NCBI GenBank assembly: GCA_033725935.1
Contig: MU867067.1
Coordinates: 248,001 to 312,000, forward strand
Reading direction: 5' to 3'
Source: Cladorrhinum sp. PSN259
Taxonomy: Eukaryota > Ascomycota > Sordariomycetes > Sordariales > Podosporaceae
DNA length: 64,000 bases
The first letter of the stretch is position 1. Every line of letters begins with the position of its first letter. The translations under genes were made by a program, and so were the position numbers. Positions 31,729 to 43,158 of the stretch are shown here, piece by piece. The notes under the pieces are model-generated. The model did not search any database. It saw only the letters and a program-made list of their open reading frames with translations, and had not been told where the DNA came from.

Positions 31729-32877
31729 ATGCTCTACACTCCAACCCAAGACTCCCTCTACCACCCTCCCGCCTCCCACATCGACCCCCTAGGTTTCGGC
31801 AAGGTAGCCATCGTGACTGGCTGCTCCTCAGGAATCGGCCTCTCAGTGACGCAGCTCCTCCTAAGTCACCAATTCTCCGTCTGCGGCCTGGATATCTCTC
31901 CCTTCGACTATGACCTCCTCAGGGTTGAGGACCACGGCCGGTTTCACTTCCACAGGGGGGATCTCACCGAGCCGAACGTGCCCGAGGAAGGGGTGCGCAT
32001 TGCTTTGCAGAGTTTTGGGTATGTCATTCCCCCCCCCCCCCCCCTTCCCACTCATTTTCTCCTATATTTTGTCTAGTCTTTTGGCTAACAAAAGAACTAC
32101 CTGATGTTTTTTTTTTAAAAAAAAAGAGGGAGTAGAATAGACGTCCTAGTAAACGTCGCGGGCGTGATGGACAACTTCTCCTCGGCGGACGCGGTCTCGG
32201 ATCAGATGTGGCAGAAAGTGATGGCCGTCAACCTCACGGTCCCCGTCATGATGATGCGCTCCGTCCTGCCGCACATGAAGGAACACAAGGACGGGGTGAT
32301 TGTAAATGTTGCCAGCACGGCGGGCACGAGCGGAGCGGTTGCGGGTGTCGCCTACACTGCTTCTAAGCATGGTTTGGTATGTATTTCTTAACCTCTATAA
32401 TCTGATGGTTTCTTTTGCTAATATGATTTTTTTTTGTTTTTTTTTTTGTAAAAAGCTGGGAGCAACCAAGAACGTAGCATGGCGGTTCAGGAACGAGGGG
32501 ATAAGATGCAATGCCGTCCTGCCGGGCGCTATCGACTCGAGCATCGGCAAGACGATTGCGTCCGGGTCTGTAGATCTAGACCCGGAGGCGTATGCTTTGG
32601 TTGAGTAAGAGTTTTTTTCTTTCTTTCTTTTCCTCTTTTCCTCATTTACTTTGACAATTTTTCTTACAAACCAAGTTTTATGCGGATGAAACTGACACAA
32701 AGAAATCATTAATGTAAAAACAGGCCAGTCCACGCCCTCCAAGCCCGACCGTCAGAGTCGACACCAACAATAACAGCCCTAGAGGTGGCAAAGACCATCT
32801 TGTTCCTCGTGAGCGACCAGGCGAGGACCATCAACGGAGTCTGTCTTCCTGTTGATAAGGCTTGGGGTGTTGTCTAA
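31729..32877 (+). CDS. Short-chain dehydrogenase/reductase (classical SDR)
   Basis: This NAD(P)-dependent oxidoreductase has the classical SDR fold; its substrate is unknown. Exons are 31729-32018, 32136-32376, 32456-32604 and 32724-32877, giving 277 aa, a usual SDR length. The cofactor motif TGxxxGIG is present (TGCSSGIG), as is the NNAG-equivalent with one change (NVAG). The catalytic Ser-Tyr-Lys set is intact in NVASTAGTSG...YTASKHG. The C-terminal PGAIDSS and ARTINGVCLPVDKAWG (ITG-D-G-like) blocks close the fold. The Asp in the second strand (GLDIS) hints at NAD(H) preference. Intron 1 (117 nt) contains a C16 run just after the donor. No cluster partners are near, so the role cannot be inferred from context. 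Confidence 0.9.
32029..32044. repeat. Homopolymer run of 16 C inside SDR intron 1
   Basis: It begins ten bases after the 5' splice site of the first SDR intron. It is a pure C tract on the coding strand. Confidence 0.85.
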
Positions 32878-33798
32878 CCCTCTCTTTATTTATATTTATT
32901 TATCAAAACCCTTTCAGTTTTGGCATTGCTGAGGGGGGTGAATAAAACGACACAGAAAGTTTTCGGTTTTGGGTAAATGAGATCCCAATGGTTATCATTA
33001 TTTGGGGTTTGCTTTTCTAATATTGCGAGATACAGACGACGGAACGGCGGGTTATATTTATTTCATTGTGTTCAATTTTCATTTGATCCCCCCCCCCCCT
33101 CTATAGCTAATTCACTTGTTTTCCTTACGTTTTTCTTCATATCATAAAATAAGGATAGAAAGGGAAAAAAAAAACCACTTTTAAAAAAAACCTCCAGCAT
33201 CGAGTTATTCCTACACTCCAATAAGATTTGGCTAAAGACGGATATAAATACATATAAAGCCATGGGGAAAAAGCTCCTCCCCCCACACTTCCGATATTTG
33301 AAGCTTTTCACTACGCAGCCTGGTGTTCCCAACTCCAACCAGGACGAACTGGCAAGAACGAGTAGAGGGAAACACTGTTTTATATCTCCAAGGAGCAGTT
33401 TGCCAGATATTAAACACTGAGTAAGATTTGCTGATAAGCCAACTTTTGTCCGAAATATTGAGCCAGGTTCGAAGGAGTCCAAGATACTCTAGACTCCGGA
33501 TCTCTACCCCGCATCATACCCCAATTACCTCGCGGGACGTGCGGAGAATCATCTTGGGGAAATAATGAAGAACGACAGCCTGGAAAAGAGTTCGCTACCA
33601 TGCCGGTAATATAAACGTTCCATAACTGCTGGCTATATAATAACAATGCCTTGAAAAAAAGACACAAAAGCTATACGCTATCCGAATGAGCAATCTACCT
33701 TGGACGTACCGACATGTTTACTTATCCCTTCCTTCACTCAATAAACCACCACCGCCATGGGTATCATCATTACCGAAAGAGGACTAGGTCGAGTGCTT
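32878..33798. other. Convergent 3' region, SDR / RRM gene
   Basis: About 920 bp between convergent stops, with A- and T-runs and a C12 run at 33088-33099. No gene is supported. Confidence 0.5.
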
Positions 33799-35580
33799 CT
33801 AGGCTGCAACCATTGGAGACTTCTTTGACTGAAAAGTAACCGAAACCTCATCTTCTTCCTCATCGTCACAGTTCAGCAACTGGAAACGGTTGGCTACCGT
33901 GGCAAGTGGCTTCTTGGACTGATAAACCTCCCGTGTCTTTGGCATTGATGGCTCTGGGTAAGGCTGGGCGCATTCATCCACATCAAATTGGACTCTTCTG
34001 CCCTTGTATCTCCTGTTGTTCTAGTTAGCCTCCTCGTCTCCAAATACGAAAGTGTCGTGAGGTAGTGCCTACATGCGACTCATCATGCAAGTGCGGGCAT
34101 AGATGGCGTTGTGAACCGAATTTAGCTCAATGTAGACATTGCCACCAATGAACTGGACTTTGATGACAACCAGGTTGTGAATGTGGTCCAGGTCATCCCG
34201 AATAACTTCCTCGGTATGTCTGCTGTCATAGCCAAAAATGACAAGTTTCCGACAAGCCCCTGCAGCAATCTTGCCTGCTACATGGCCAGGAAGAACAAAC
34301 TGTCGCTCTGCCCATTTGGCATCAACCTGTTTTTTATATGAGCAACAGAAATAAAATAGTCAAAATATAACAAGGTGCTTACCCGCTTGTTCTTGATATA
34401 CAAATCATGACGCCGAACATGATCAAGAAACTTTCTGGCGTCTGCGGAATGGAGGAACGAAATTGATGCTGCTCGCTCAAAACTACGGACGAACACATCC
34501 AGGAGAAGTCCGCCGCGCACGACGTTAGTGATATCAGCATGTGTTGTTCCTTCGGCGAGGTTGTAAAGGACAACCGTCCGATCACAGTCACGCTCAAATT
34601 GCTGGTTGTGGCCCTGGTGTTGAGCATAGTTTGTGCCCGGGACTGCATGTGGGCCATCGTCCGACCCATCATCGTACTCGCCGTCGTCGTGATCCTCTGC
34701 TTCGTCGTCCTCCCCAGCCAAGTTGGAGTTGCTGTGGTACTGAGACCGGGAATGAGAGTGCGAGTGGGAATAGGAGTGGGACTGAGACCGAGACTGCTGT
34801 CGAGTATGCGAGGAGGCAGAGCCGTAGCCATCATGGTCATGGAGCTTCGGTTTGCTGTTCGGAGGCGGCTGTGTCACAGGGTACTGAGTCGAAATCTGTT
34901 GCGCCGACGAGAGGCGAGCGCCACCATCTTCAGTTGCATTGGTCTTTGACGGGGATGCGTTCTGAATACCCGCAGCTTGGATCGTGCTGTCATCCTGGCT
35001 TAGAAGCTGCGTTTGGCTTTGTTAGTAGCCGTGTGGATGGAAAGGGTGAGCAACCTACTTCGACAGTATCATCTTCGACACCACCACGAAGCAAGTTCCG
35101 CTTGAGATTTTCTGGCATGTATCTTAGTCTTCTTTCCGCATATGTAGCCAGGCGATCCTAATTGCAGGAGCAATCATACATACCATACTTTCTCGCAATT
35201 CTTTTTAGCTCATCCAGCTCGGTTTGCGAAATAGGGATAGTAGGAAACGCCGTGCCATTGGAAGAAAACGCATCATTGTTCTTGAACAGATTAGACCAGA
35301 TCTTGAAGATAATTAAACCTGTCTGGTTTTAGACATACAGAAGTGACCCTGGACAAACGGGAACGGTGGCAGTTAGCTTTACGTGCCGATGAATGCGGGG
35401 TGCCCGGTGGGATGGATGCCCAAAAGGAGCTCGAGAGCAGCCGGTAAGGGAAGGAGAAAATATCCAATTCCCCCGTGTAAGTGGTAAGAATTGCGGGGAA
35501 TTGCTATTAACTAACCTGCGCAAGAGGGTTTCAAAATATTCCCGGTCAATGGTAACCGTCGACTCGTTCGAGAACGACAT
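33799..35580 (-). CDS. RRM-type RNA-binding protein with inferred microexon
   Basis: This is a putative RNA-binding protein of a filamentous-ascomycete RRM family; its function is not established. Proposed exons are 35580-35516, 35348-35339 (10 nt), 35280-35184, 35111-35059, 35006-34383, 34326-34073 and 34012-33799, giving 438 aa. The N-terminus (STVTIDREYFETLLRR) and a second similar block (TIPISQTELDELKRIARKYENLKRNLLRGG) are family-like. A Ser/His/Gln-rich, then acidic, linker follows. An RRM lies at about 215-295 (RTVVLYNLAEGTT, a RNP-like VSF equivalent SISFLHS). A second RRM-like unit lies at about 305-365 (RKLVIFGYDS, NVYIELNSVHNAIYARTCMMSR). The C-terminus is short and polar. The microexon is inferred because it alone keeps frame using GTTAGT and GTATGT donors with a CTAAC branch point. 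The exon 3 start could alternatively be at 35301. Confidence 0.8.
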
Positions 35581-37611
35581 GTTGACGAACAAGCTTCGAA
35601 AAAGTAGATTGGAGAGAAGGTTTTCATCAACATGGAAGGTTGGGAGGAGACGGATGTGGCACCCCTCCAAAGATATGCCACTGCACACTCTCTGCCAGTG
35701 CCAGCTGCATTGGATGGAAGTCGCTCTTTCCATCCATGGATTCTTTTCAACCTCGTCCAAGTTAACCCGACAGCCTGCAGGAGACCGATAAGTTCGATAA
35801 GACGACTTGTTGCCGTTTTCACAGGCTGCCAGCTGAGCGGCTGCACGCATCTCGCACATTCATTGGGTCATGGGCCAGCCGCCGGCATGAAATGGTTGCA
35901 GCCACCGCCGGTGACAGGACATGGCATTTTCCATCTCGTCTTGATGGTGTCATGGGACGATGAAGTGACAAATGCAATATGTATGTGATGTGCTGCAAGG
36001 AACTGCCGGGGCTGAGATCCTTGATGCAACAATGAAAGCTATTTGTTTCATGAACTGAATACTCGTCGAGATATCTATGACACTGACGTAAAGATACTTG
36101 CATCATGGACCGTAGCTGACCCGAACTGGTGGCTTCCTTTGAGCATAAAATCCACAAAGTCCACTACTCGTCCATAAATTACCTAATTTGGAAAATTGAG
36201 ATGAGATGACAAATGAACCCTCGCCGTGCCTAGCAGCTAATAACTGACGTTCCTGTTTCATAAGTGTTTGCATGGCGCGACTGCAATTGAGCATTAGTCT
36301 GGGAGCTCTAGAATGGACAAGAAACAAGACAAGCAAACATTCTTGATGGTTTGGATTTCAATCTCGGGCCCAAAATCAGAGAAATTGGGACAGTCCGAGC
36401 CCCTGATCCAGCGCTTGGTCCAAACGTCTGCGCTACACCGCGGCAATTGTGTGATGAATTGCGATTGTCCGAAATGGTGCGGCAAGGGTTTCACTACAAC
36501 ACTCAACGACACTTCCAAGGCTCAACGACAGAGAAAATCATGGAATGACACAGTGCTCGGAGTAGTGTTTGTGTGCGTCTGGACGGCAATCCGTGCACTG
36601 AGACCCGGAAATGATCCAAACATTTTCTCGGTTCGTTTGGCCGATCAATCTGGCAAAGCCAGGGAAAGGAACCGAAGGAGAAAACAAGAAGAAAAAACAA
36701 CAGACTAAATTCCTGGATTTTCTGTTTGGTGACTGCTGTGCCGAGGAAACATGCCACTTTATGCTGGAAGAACCTGTTACATAGTATTATTATTTTTAGC
36801 CAGTTGTTTGCAACACGAGAAAAGCGCCCTCACCTGGGCACTCAAATACGATCTCCTGTGTTGGCTTGGAGATCCCGGGGAAAATCGAGTGGGCAACGCG
36901 GTCCCGGATTTCACAGCGCCACTGGAGGGTTCACGCTAAGCCCACCATGCTGCAGCTGCCATTGGCCGCATTGCATCCAGTGGATCAAATCTGTTGGTCA
37001 AGGCAATTCCTGGTTTGGATCCTTGTGGAAACAATGCACATAAGCCTGGAACTCTAACCTCGATCTCCCCCCATTCCAGCCCGTCTCCCGAATGTTCTGA
37101 CCTGCGTTGAGAGAGAATCTTGGAACGCCATCGGGTTCCTTCAGCAACCACCACCACCACCACCACCACCACCACCACCACACTCGCTTTTTTCTGTTTC
37201 TAAACGTTCGCTACTACTAACGGCCTTGCGTTTTTTTGTCTTTGCTCTGCGCCTCGATCCATCCCCTGCCGACGGTTCCAACCCTCGTCCGTAATTTTTC
37301 TCCACGCCATTTCTCGCGCGGGTCCTATTTGCGGTCACACCAAAAGGGGTTGCCCACTGTGGCCCAGCCAAACGTCGTGTCACGTCCTTGACCTTGAGAA
37401 CCAGGACGGCCTGCCCACGAACTCGATCACCGCAGAGCCTTTTTCCCCGAAGCCGAACAAAACAATTGCACACGAGTATTGAGGTTGCCAGGATTTGTTG
37501 TTGTTTTTTGGTTGCAATTGGGTCCAATTACTGTCGTTTGTTCCTGTTGAAGAAAGTAGCGCTCGCTCGAACGATTGAAGAAGGAAAACATAAACAAGGG
37601 TTGTCGCCATC
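35581..37611. other. Divergent intergenic region, RRM gene / GPI-protein gene
   Basis: About 2 kb between divergent starts. It holds scattered short frames without support and a (CCA)n run at 37148-37182 about 430 bp upstream of the GPI-type gene. No RNA gene was found. Confidence 0.5.
37148..37182. repeat. Trinucleotide (CCA)n microsatellite
   Basis: About 11-12 perfect CCA/CAC units in the upstream region of the GPI-type surface protein gene. Confidence 0.85.
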
Positions 37612-38527
37612 ATGAAGTTCTCAACATCCGTCGTGACACTCTTGTCACTGACGCCTGCAGTATCGGCATTGGCGTGGCCAAGGTGGCTACCAGAGCTCGA
37701 TACTCTGGTAGTGCGTCAGGAGAATGAGGGTATGTCGCAACTCCCTTGGCCCTTTCCGTCTACTCCCCGACTCTCTAGTCAACAGTCTTCTCTAACAAAA
37801 TGATTTAGACAGCTCAAGTTCTCCGAAACCCACGGCTGCACCGACGACCAACAGCAAGAGTGACGCATCGACAACAGGTGGTTTCCAAAGAATCACGACC
37901 AACCTCAATACTGGCGGCATTGAGTCCGCCAGTAGGACCGGTAGTTTTAGGGGCAGCAATAGTACCCAGACATCCGCTCCCCACAAGACGCAATTCAACC
38001 TTCAGGATCCAGCCGGCGGCGTTGTTATGGTTACCCCCAACCCCTTCGCCGGCACCCAGCTTTATAAGATTGGCGACTATGTGACCTGGGCATGGAACTA
38101 CACCAACTTGCAAGGACCACCAACAGCCGTTGATATTGCCATCTCGGCTCGCGAGATCTCCCGTACATACACCCTCACACAGAACATGACTTTCAACACG
38201 GCCGGTGGCACCTATACTTGGGATACCGACGAGTTCCAGAAGAACCATGTTGGCACGCCTCTTGTGCAGACCAAGTACACGCTCGTTATTTATGACGCTG
38301 ATGGAGGCCCGACGGCAACGGCCGAGCCTGGCTACCTGGCACCGTTCAACCAGTTCACTTTTGGCATGTACGAAAAGTCCAAGTACACACCCAGCGACGA
38401 AGGATGGAAGTGTGCTTCCTGCAGCGGGGCCGGGTCAATCGGTGTTGACAGGAAATCCTTGGGCGCGGCACTGGTAATGAGTGCGGCGACAGTCATGAGC
38501 TTTACCTGGTTTGTTGCTGGGTTTTGA
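37612..38527 (+). CDS. Predicted GPI-anchored surface protein (DUF7137-like)
   Basis: This is a secreted, probably GPI-anchored protein; its function is unknown. Exons are 37612-37729 and 37809-38527, giving 278 aa. A signal peptide (MKFSTSVVTLLSLTPAVSALA) is followed by a Ser/Thr-rich stalk (about 41-110). A compact domain at about 120-250 contains TPNPFAGTQLYKIGDYVTWAWNYTNLQGPPTAVDI, N-glycosylation sites (NYT, NMT) and a TKYTLVIYDADGGPTATAEPGYLAPF block. A Cys pair (CASCSG) and a hydrophobic C-terminus without a basic tail follow, as in a GPI-attachment signal. The domain resembles the fungal DUF7137 family and is Kre9/Knh1-like in its presumed beta-sandwich pattern; this assignment is from memory of motifs. 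The single intron falls just after the propeptide-like region. Confidence 0.8.
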
Positions 38528-39300
38528 GGGGTGCTCTGATGCATCACCTTTCTGTCCGAAATATGACTAAGGAATGTGGGTGAGTATGATAACGTTTTGG
38601 AGAGGGAGGGAAATAATTTTTTGGGTATCGATTCTGCTGTAATGCGATTTATTCGGTTTTTTTTTTCTTTCGGCAAAGAAAGGGGCGTTGAATATCTTTA
38701 GAGTTCATCTTTGGCTTGTTCTTCTTTGTGGGTGTTTGCAAACAAAATTTCCGGGAGACTGAGATACATGGGGAGGGAGAAAGGATGCAGTATTTTCTCA
38801 TATACTTATCACATGTATTTATTTCATGGTAGCTTTTTTTGATGATGACTCTCTGCATATATATATATATCCGCTAACTTAATGATGGTATCACTTTTTA
38901 CACTGCTTTCATTGGGACAATCTCACACTAAATGTGTCTTATAGCTGTCTCCAAAATATCCACTGACTGGATGTAAACTGGAAAATTGGCTAGTCAGAAA
39001 ACTTGGCTGGTCAGAAACGGGTTTTGGTTGGAAGTCTGAAGGGTAGTGATTGTTTAAGTTCGGGAGCTTTGACCAACGAGGAAATATCCAAATAAACCAA
39101 CAAGGTAGGTATTACATCTTGAATGGACTGTTCCTCCAACCTGATCTTCAAAAATACAGATCCAATTCACCAAACCCCCAAAAACGACAAAAGCTCTACA
39201 GGTCAATCTGATGCCGATACTGTATAGATATAAGCTACCCTGAAAACACCAACTTTGACCTCTCAGAGTTCAGGGCCAAACAACCACACCTCGCCTGGCC
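38528..39300. other. Intergenic region
   Basis: About 770 bp containing the 3' UTR of the GPI-type gene (AT-rich with a TATATA run at about 38858-38870) and the promoter of the kinase gene. Nothing else is seen. Confidence 0.5.
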
Positions 39301-40795
39301 ATGGCAAGCAAAGGAGGCTCCCGCTGGGCCGAGGACGGAGAGGACGCCGCGTTCGAAGCTCAACGGAAGAAGGAGAAGGAGGAAAAGAAGCGGCTAAAAG
39401 CTGAAAAGGCGCGCAAATTGGAGGCAGAGAAACAAGCACGCGAGGCGGAAGCGGCGGCGGCGGCAGCAGCAGCAGCAGCAGCAGCAGAGCCACAGCATCA
39501 ACAACAACAGCAAGAAACCGATACCACGAAGGGTCCATCTGCAAAACGACAAAAAGTATCACCCGATCGCGAGACGACGAACCCGACCGTTGACGATGCG
39601 CCCAAGCTTTTGCGATTCGAAGGAGGGACATTCAGCAGGTGTCGAAGTGTAGAAAACTATGACAAGCTCAACGACATCGAGGAGGGCGCATACGGCTGGG
39701 TGTCGCGTGCGCGCGAGCTCTCGACCGGCAAGGTCGTTGCGCTGAAGCGATTAAAGATTGATCCTAAAGACCGCGGCGGCTTACCAGTGACTGGTCTCCG
39801 AGAAATCCAAATCCTCAAAGACTGCGATCACCGAAACATTGTCAAGCTTCGAGAGGTTGTAGTGGGGGACGACACATCCAAGATAGAAAAGTGAGACATC
39901 CCTCCTTCCGTATTTCGCTTTTAATCAACTAACAGTACCTCTCAGCATATTTCTAGTTCTTGAATTCCTGGAGCACGACCTCAAATCTATTCTCGAAGAC
40001 ATGCCCCAACCCTTTCTGGCATCCGAAGTCAAGACCCTCCTCCTCCAGCTCGCCTCGGGCCTATCGTATCTGCATGACCACTATATCCTGCATCGCGATT
40101 TGAAAACCTCCAATCTCCTCCTAAACAACCGCGGCCAACTCAAAATAGCAGACTTCGGTATGGCCCGGTACGTAGGTGACCCTCCACCAAAACTAACCCA
40201 ACTCGTCGTAACACTCTGGTACCGCGCTCCCGAGCTCCTCCTCGGCGCAACTCGCTACACCTCAGCAATAGACATGTGGTCTCTAGGCTGCATTTTCGGC
40301 GAACTTCTCACCCGGGAACCACTCCTCCAAGGCAGGAATGAAGTAGACGAGCTCACCAAAATATTCGAGCTCTGCGGGATCCCAACGGAAGAGTCGTGGC
40401 CTTCCTTCCGCCGCCTACCCAACGCGAGGGGTCTCCGGCTTCCGCAAACCTCGTCTGCCACGGGATCAATCATCCGGGCCAAATTTCCGTTGCTTACCTC
40501 TGCCGGGGCCTCACTGCTGAACGGGTTATTATCTCTTGATCCAGAAAAAAGACCAAGCGCAAAGGAGATGCTGGCGCATGAGTTCTTTAAGCAGGATCCG
40601 AAACCGAAGGTGGAGGACCTGTTTCCTACTTTCCCCAGCAAAGCCGGGCAGGAAAGGAGGAGACGGAGGGAGACGCCTAATGCCCCTGGGAGGGGAGATA
40701 AGGTTGCTGATTTGGGGCAGGTGGACTTCAGTGGGATCTTTGCGGGACGGGAGACGGAGGAGAGGGGTGGGGGTTTTTCGTTGAGGATGGTGTAG
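39301..40795 (+). CDS. Cyclin-dependent kinase, CDK10/CDK11 (PITSLRE) type
   Basis: This nuclear CMGC kinase is related to CDK11/CDK10, linked in other eukaryotes to transcription and splicing. Exons are 39301-39890 and 39946-40795, giving 479 aa. A charged Lys/Glu coiled-coil-like N-terminus has a run of about 13 Ala (residues 50-62) and a Gln run. The kinase domain spans about 120-400. It shows the Gly loop (EEGAYGWV, with Trp where the family has Val), VALK lysine K149, the cyclin-binding helix PVTGLRE at 162-168 (PITSLRE equivalent), HRD at 246-248 and DFG at 266-268. A TLWYRAPE activation segment follows. The C-terminus ends in FSGIFAGRE, typical of the family. All catalytic residues are present. 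CDK10 versus CDK11 cannot be settled by eye. Confidence 0.88.
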
Positions 40796-41277
40796 ATGGT
40801 AGCCGATAGAGATATAGAGTGAAGGCGCTCTCGCAAGCTATCTGGCACATTTCAGGTGTGCGAACTCAAAGACCAGGCGGCCCTTGCCCCTTCCCTCCCC
40901 AACTTGCGATATCTTCAGTTATACTTCCCTTGCGCAGTTGCCATTGTGTGAGATGGTTCAATCCCGGAGCCGAGAATCTTAAAGAAAGTCCGCCCTCAGA
41001 CCTCATTCCTTCCTAACTCAGCTCCTACCTGACATTATGAAATTACCCCGTTGGGCCATATGACCGAATGATTCAAGATGTCCCTTCCACGGCCGGGATG
41101 AGAAGAATCCCCTCCCTGAGGTCAGCCATATTTTGGCACTCTTCTCTCAACTCGTTCTGTATTGACTTTCATCCACCCACCACCACCGCTACCTTGGTGG
41201 CAACAAGTCATCGCGGCTTCACTCGGTCTGGTATCTTCTAGTAGATTGATTTCTTTCTTCCCTTCTCGTCTCGTTAC
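40796..41277. other. Intergenic region
   Basis: About 480 bp between two plus-strand genes. A tRNA-like T-loop (GGTTCAATCC at about 40956) has no matching arms and is rejected. The rest is presumed 3' UTR and promoter. Confidence 0.5.
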
Positions 41278-42776
41278 ATGTTATCATCAATTTGTCTTGC
41301 CCCAATGGAGAAATATCACGTCTTCTCAAGAGCCTCAATCTTCCCAACGATGTCGGGGTCATTGAATGACCACAAGGAGTACACGCTCAAGAGTCTCAAG
41401 CGCTCTTCTCGCCTCTCTGTCTTTGCCACAATCCGTCGCCGGACTTCCCAAATTTTTACCCACAACAAGGAACCAGTAGCCAGTACAGACCAACAAGATC
41501 AAGAGATCTGGAGACAACCACGGCTGGGGAAGAGGCAGAGTTGGTTTAACTCGGTCAAGATGGCCCGCCACATTCACCATGGCCATCGAGAGGACTACTG
41601 TTCCGATGATGCCAGGACGGATCTTGATGACTTGGTAGCAACATTTACAGCTACAACCAATACCTCCACTCGCTCCCCCGCGAAGCGACTCCTTCGGGCT
41701 AGCAGCTCTATGTTCTTGTCTCTTCGTGGGGCGAGACACAACCAAGCCAACACAGTTTATCACCGGGACGAGGAAGAGCAAGAACAACACGACAACAGAT
41801 CTACAATGACCATTCGCCGCCACAGCTTTGAGAGATCTACACCATCAGTAGACTTGACCTTGCCGGTGGTTTGCAGCAACTCTGACCTCAGTGACGGACA
41901 CCGACGAAGCTCTTTTCAGCTGGGTGTGCAAAAGGCCGTTCAGGGTAAGTTTGGTCTAGGGATTTCCCGTAGCCTTTGCTGACCAGACTGTCATTTATAG
42001 ACAAGGTCGACCAGAACTTCTCGCTGGACGAAGAGGTCAGTGACGCAGAGCCAAACTTATCGCCTAAGCGTAGCAACAAACGTCCATCACTGCACATTGA
42101 TACCATAAGCTCGGATGGTAATGCAATGCAGTAAGCCTTTTATTCCAGTTATTCTCACAGTCAAACAATGTGACTGATAAGGTGGCAAAGACTTAGCCCA
42201 TGTGACTCTATCTACGCTCAACCACCAGACAGTCCCCATACTGTCTGCTCGACAAGGATGTGGTCGCCGGTGAAGTCATCAAGCTCGAAAAGCACAGTTC
42301 GAGACAGTGGCAGTGAGGAGAATTGTGCTCGGACCACGTCGCCGGATTCGACTGTGCAGGGCACACCATCGCCAAAGACTCGCGTCGAAGTAGAACTCAC
42401 TCATGAACAGTTGAGACTATTGAGGACAGAGGAGATCAAGGCGCTAATCAAGGATAAGACTGGGGCTTTGGAATTGATCGACAGGGAGCGTCTGATTTGG
42501 TCCTTCGAAGGGACCGGGAGAGGGCAATGGGGTCGGAGACAGGATCGAGGTGAACGTGTGAGTAGTGAGTATGATGATGGCTTTGTGCCGGCTCATCATA
42601 TTCACCACAGTGAAGACGACAGGACAACTCTGAGCGTAAGCATATTGGAAGGGGATTCGGGGCTGTTTGCTAGCACACCGAAGCTGCAACACTCAAGATC
42701 GCTGAGGGATGAGTTGTTGCAGGTGGGTGAGATGTCACAGATTTGTGAGGGAAATTCAGTGGGCGTGGAGTTCTAA
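41278..42776 (+). CDS. Unrecognised Ser/Arg-rich, mostly disordered protein
   Basis: I do not recognise this protein. Exons are about 41278-41944, 42001-42130 and 42182-42776, giving 463 aa. Frame continuity across two short introns (56 and 51 nt) supports a real gene. The sequence is rich in Ser, Arg, Asp and His, with no signal peptide or membrane segment. The only helix-like island is near residues 370-405 (VELTHEQLRLLRTEEIKALIKDKTGALELIDRERLIWSFEG). An internal Met at position 10 (MEKYHVF) is an alternative start. The 3' end is uncertain: a possible third intron (42723-42779, GTGGGT donor) would replace the last codons with AMKDMCVGK and end at 42809. Such proteins are often lineage-restricted regulators in ascomycetes, but no function is claimed. 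Confidence 0.65.
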
Positions 42777-43041
42777 CAGGCGATGAAGGATATGTGTGTT
42801 GGGAAATAGTGATCATGAGGCGGAGAGGCAGAAAGGTCAAGGAAGATTGGAACTGTTGGTAGGATTTTGGGAGCATGACTTAGAGAGCCAGAGAGACAAA
42901 GGAGTACGTGACTGGTTGAGAGAGACACAGTTTGGTAGGGCTTCAGATTATGTTAGGCAAAAATATTTCTACAAGAAGCTCTAATATTGTCATTCTTTTG
43001 GCGTTCAGTACTGTGCAATGAATTGAAGAATTCAAAATGCG
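42777..43041. other. 3' flank of the disordered-protein gene, beside the tRNA unit
   Basis: This short non-coding stretch leads into the minus-strand tRNA-Val transcription unit. No further element is recognised. Confidence 0.4.
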
Positions 43042-43049
43042 AAAAAAAA
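43042..43049 (-). terminator. Pol III terminator (T8) of tRNA-Val
   Basis: Eight A on the plus strand (eight T in the transcript) lie 37 nt beyond the tRNA 3' end. They are the first T-run of four or more downstream. A five-bp hairpin (43056-43060 with 43067-43071) lies between, in the trailer. Confidence 0.7.
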
Positions 43050-43085
43050 GGAGAACCCCCTTTTCAGGGGGGAGTTGTTTTGATT

Positions 43086-43158
43086 TGACCGACCCAGGGA
43101 TCGAACCTGGCACCTTTTGTGTGTGAGACAAACGTGATAACCACTACACCAGCCGGCC
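43086..43158 (-). tRNA. tRNA-Val(CAC)
   Basis: A complete 73-nt cloverleaf can be drawn on the minus strand. The acceptor stem pairs GGCCGGC with GTCGGTC (two G-U pairs) and the discriminator is A. The D stem is GTG/CAC. The anticodon stem TTTGT/ACAAA encloses loop CTCACAC with anticodon CAC. The T stem CCAGG/CCTGG encloses TTCGATC. The A-box-like and B-box (GGTTCGATCCC) promoters are present. There is no intron and CCA is not encoded, as expected for a nuclear gene. Confidence 0.96.

Noticed and set aside
40950..40980. tRNA-like T-loop (GGTTCAATCCC)
   Set aside because: The flanking bases do not form a T stem and no cloverleaf can be drawn.
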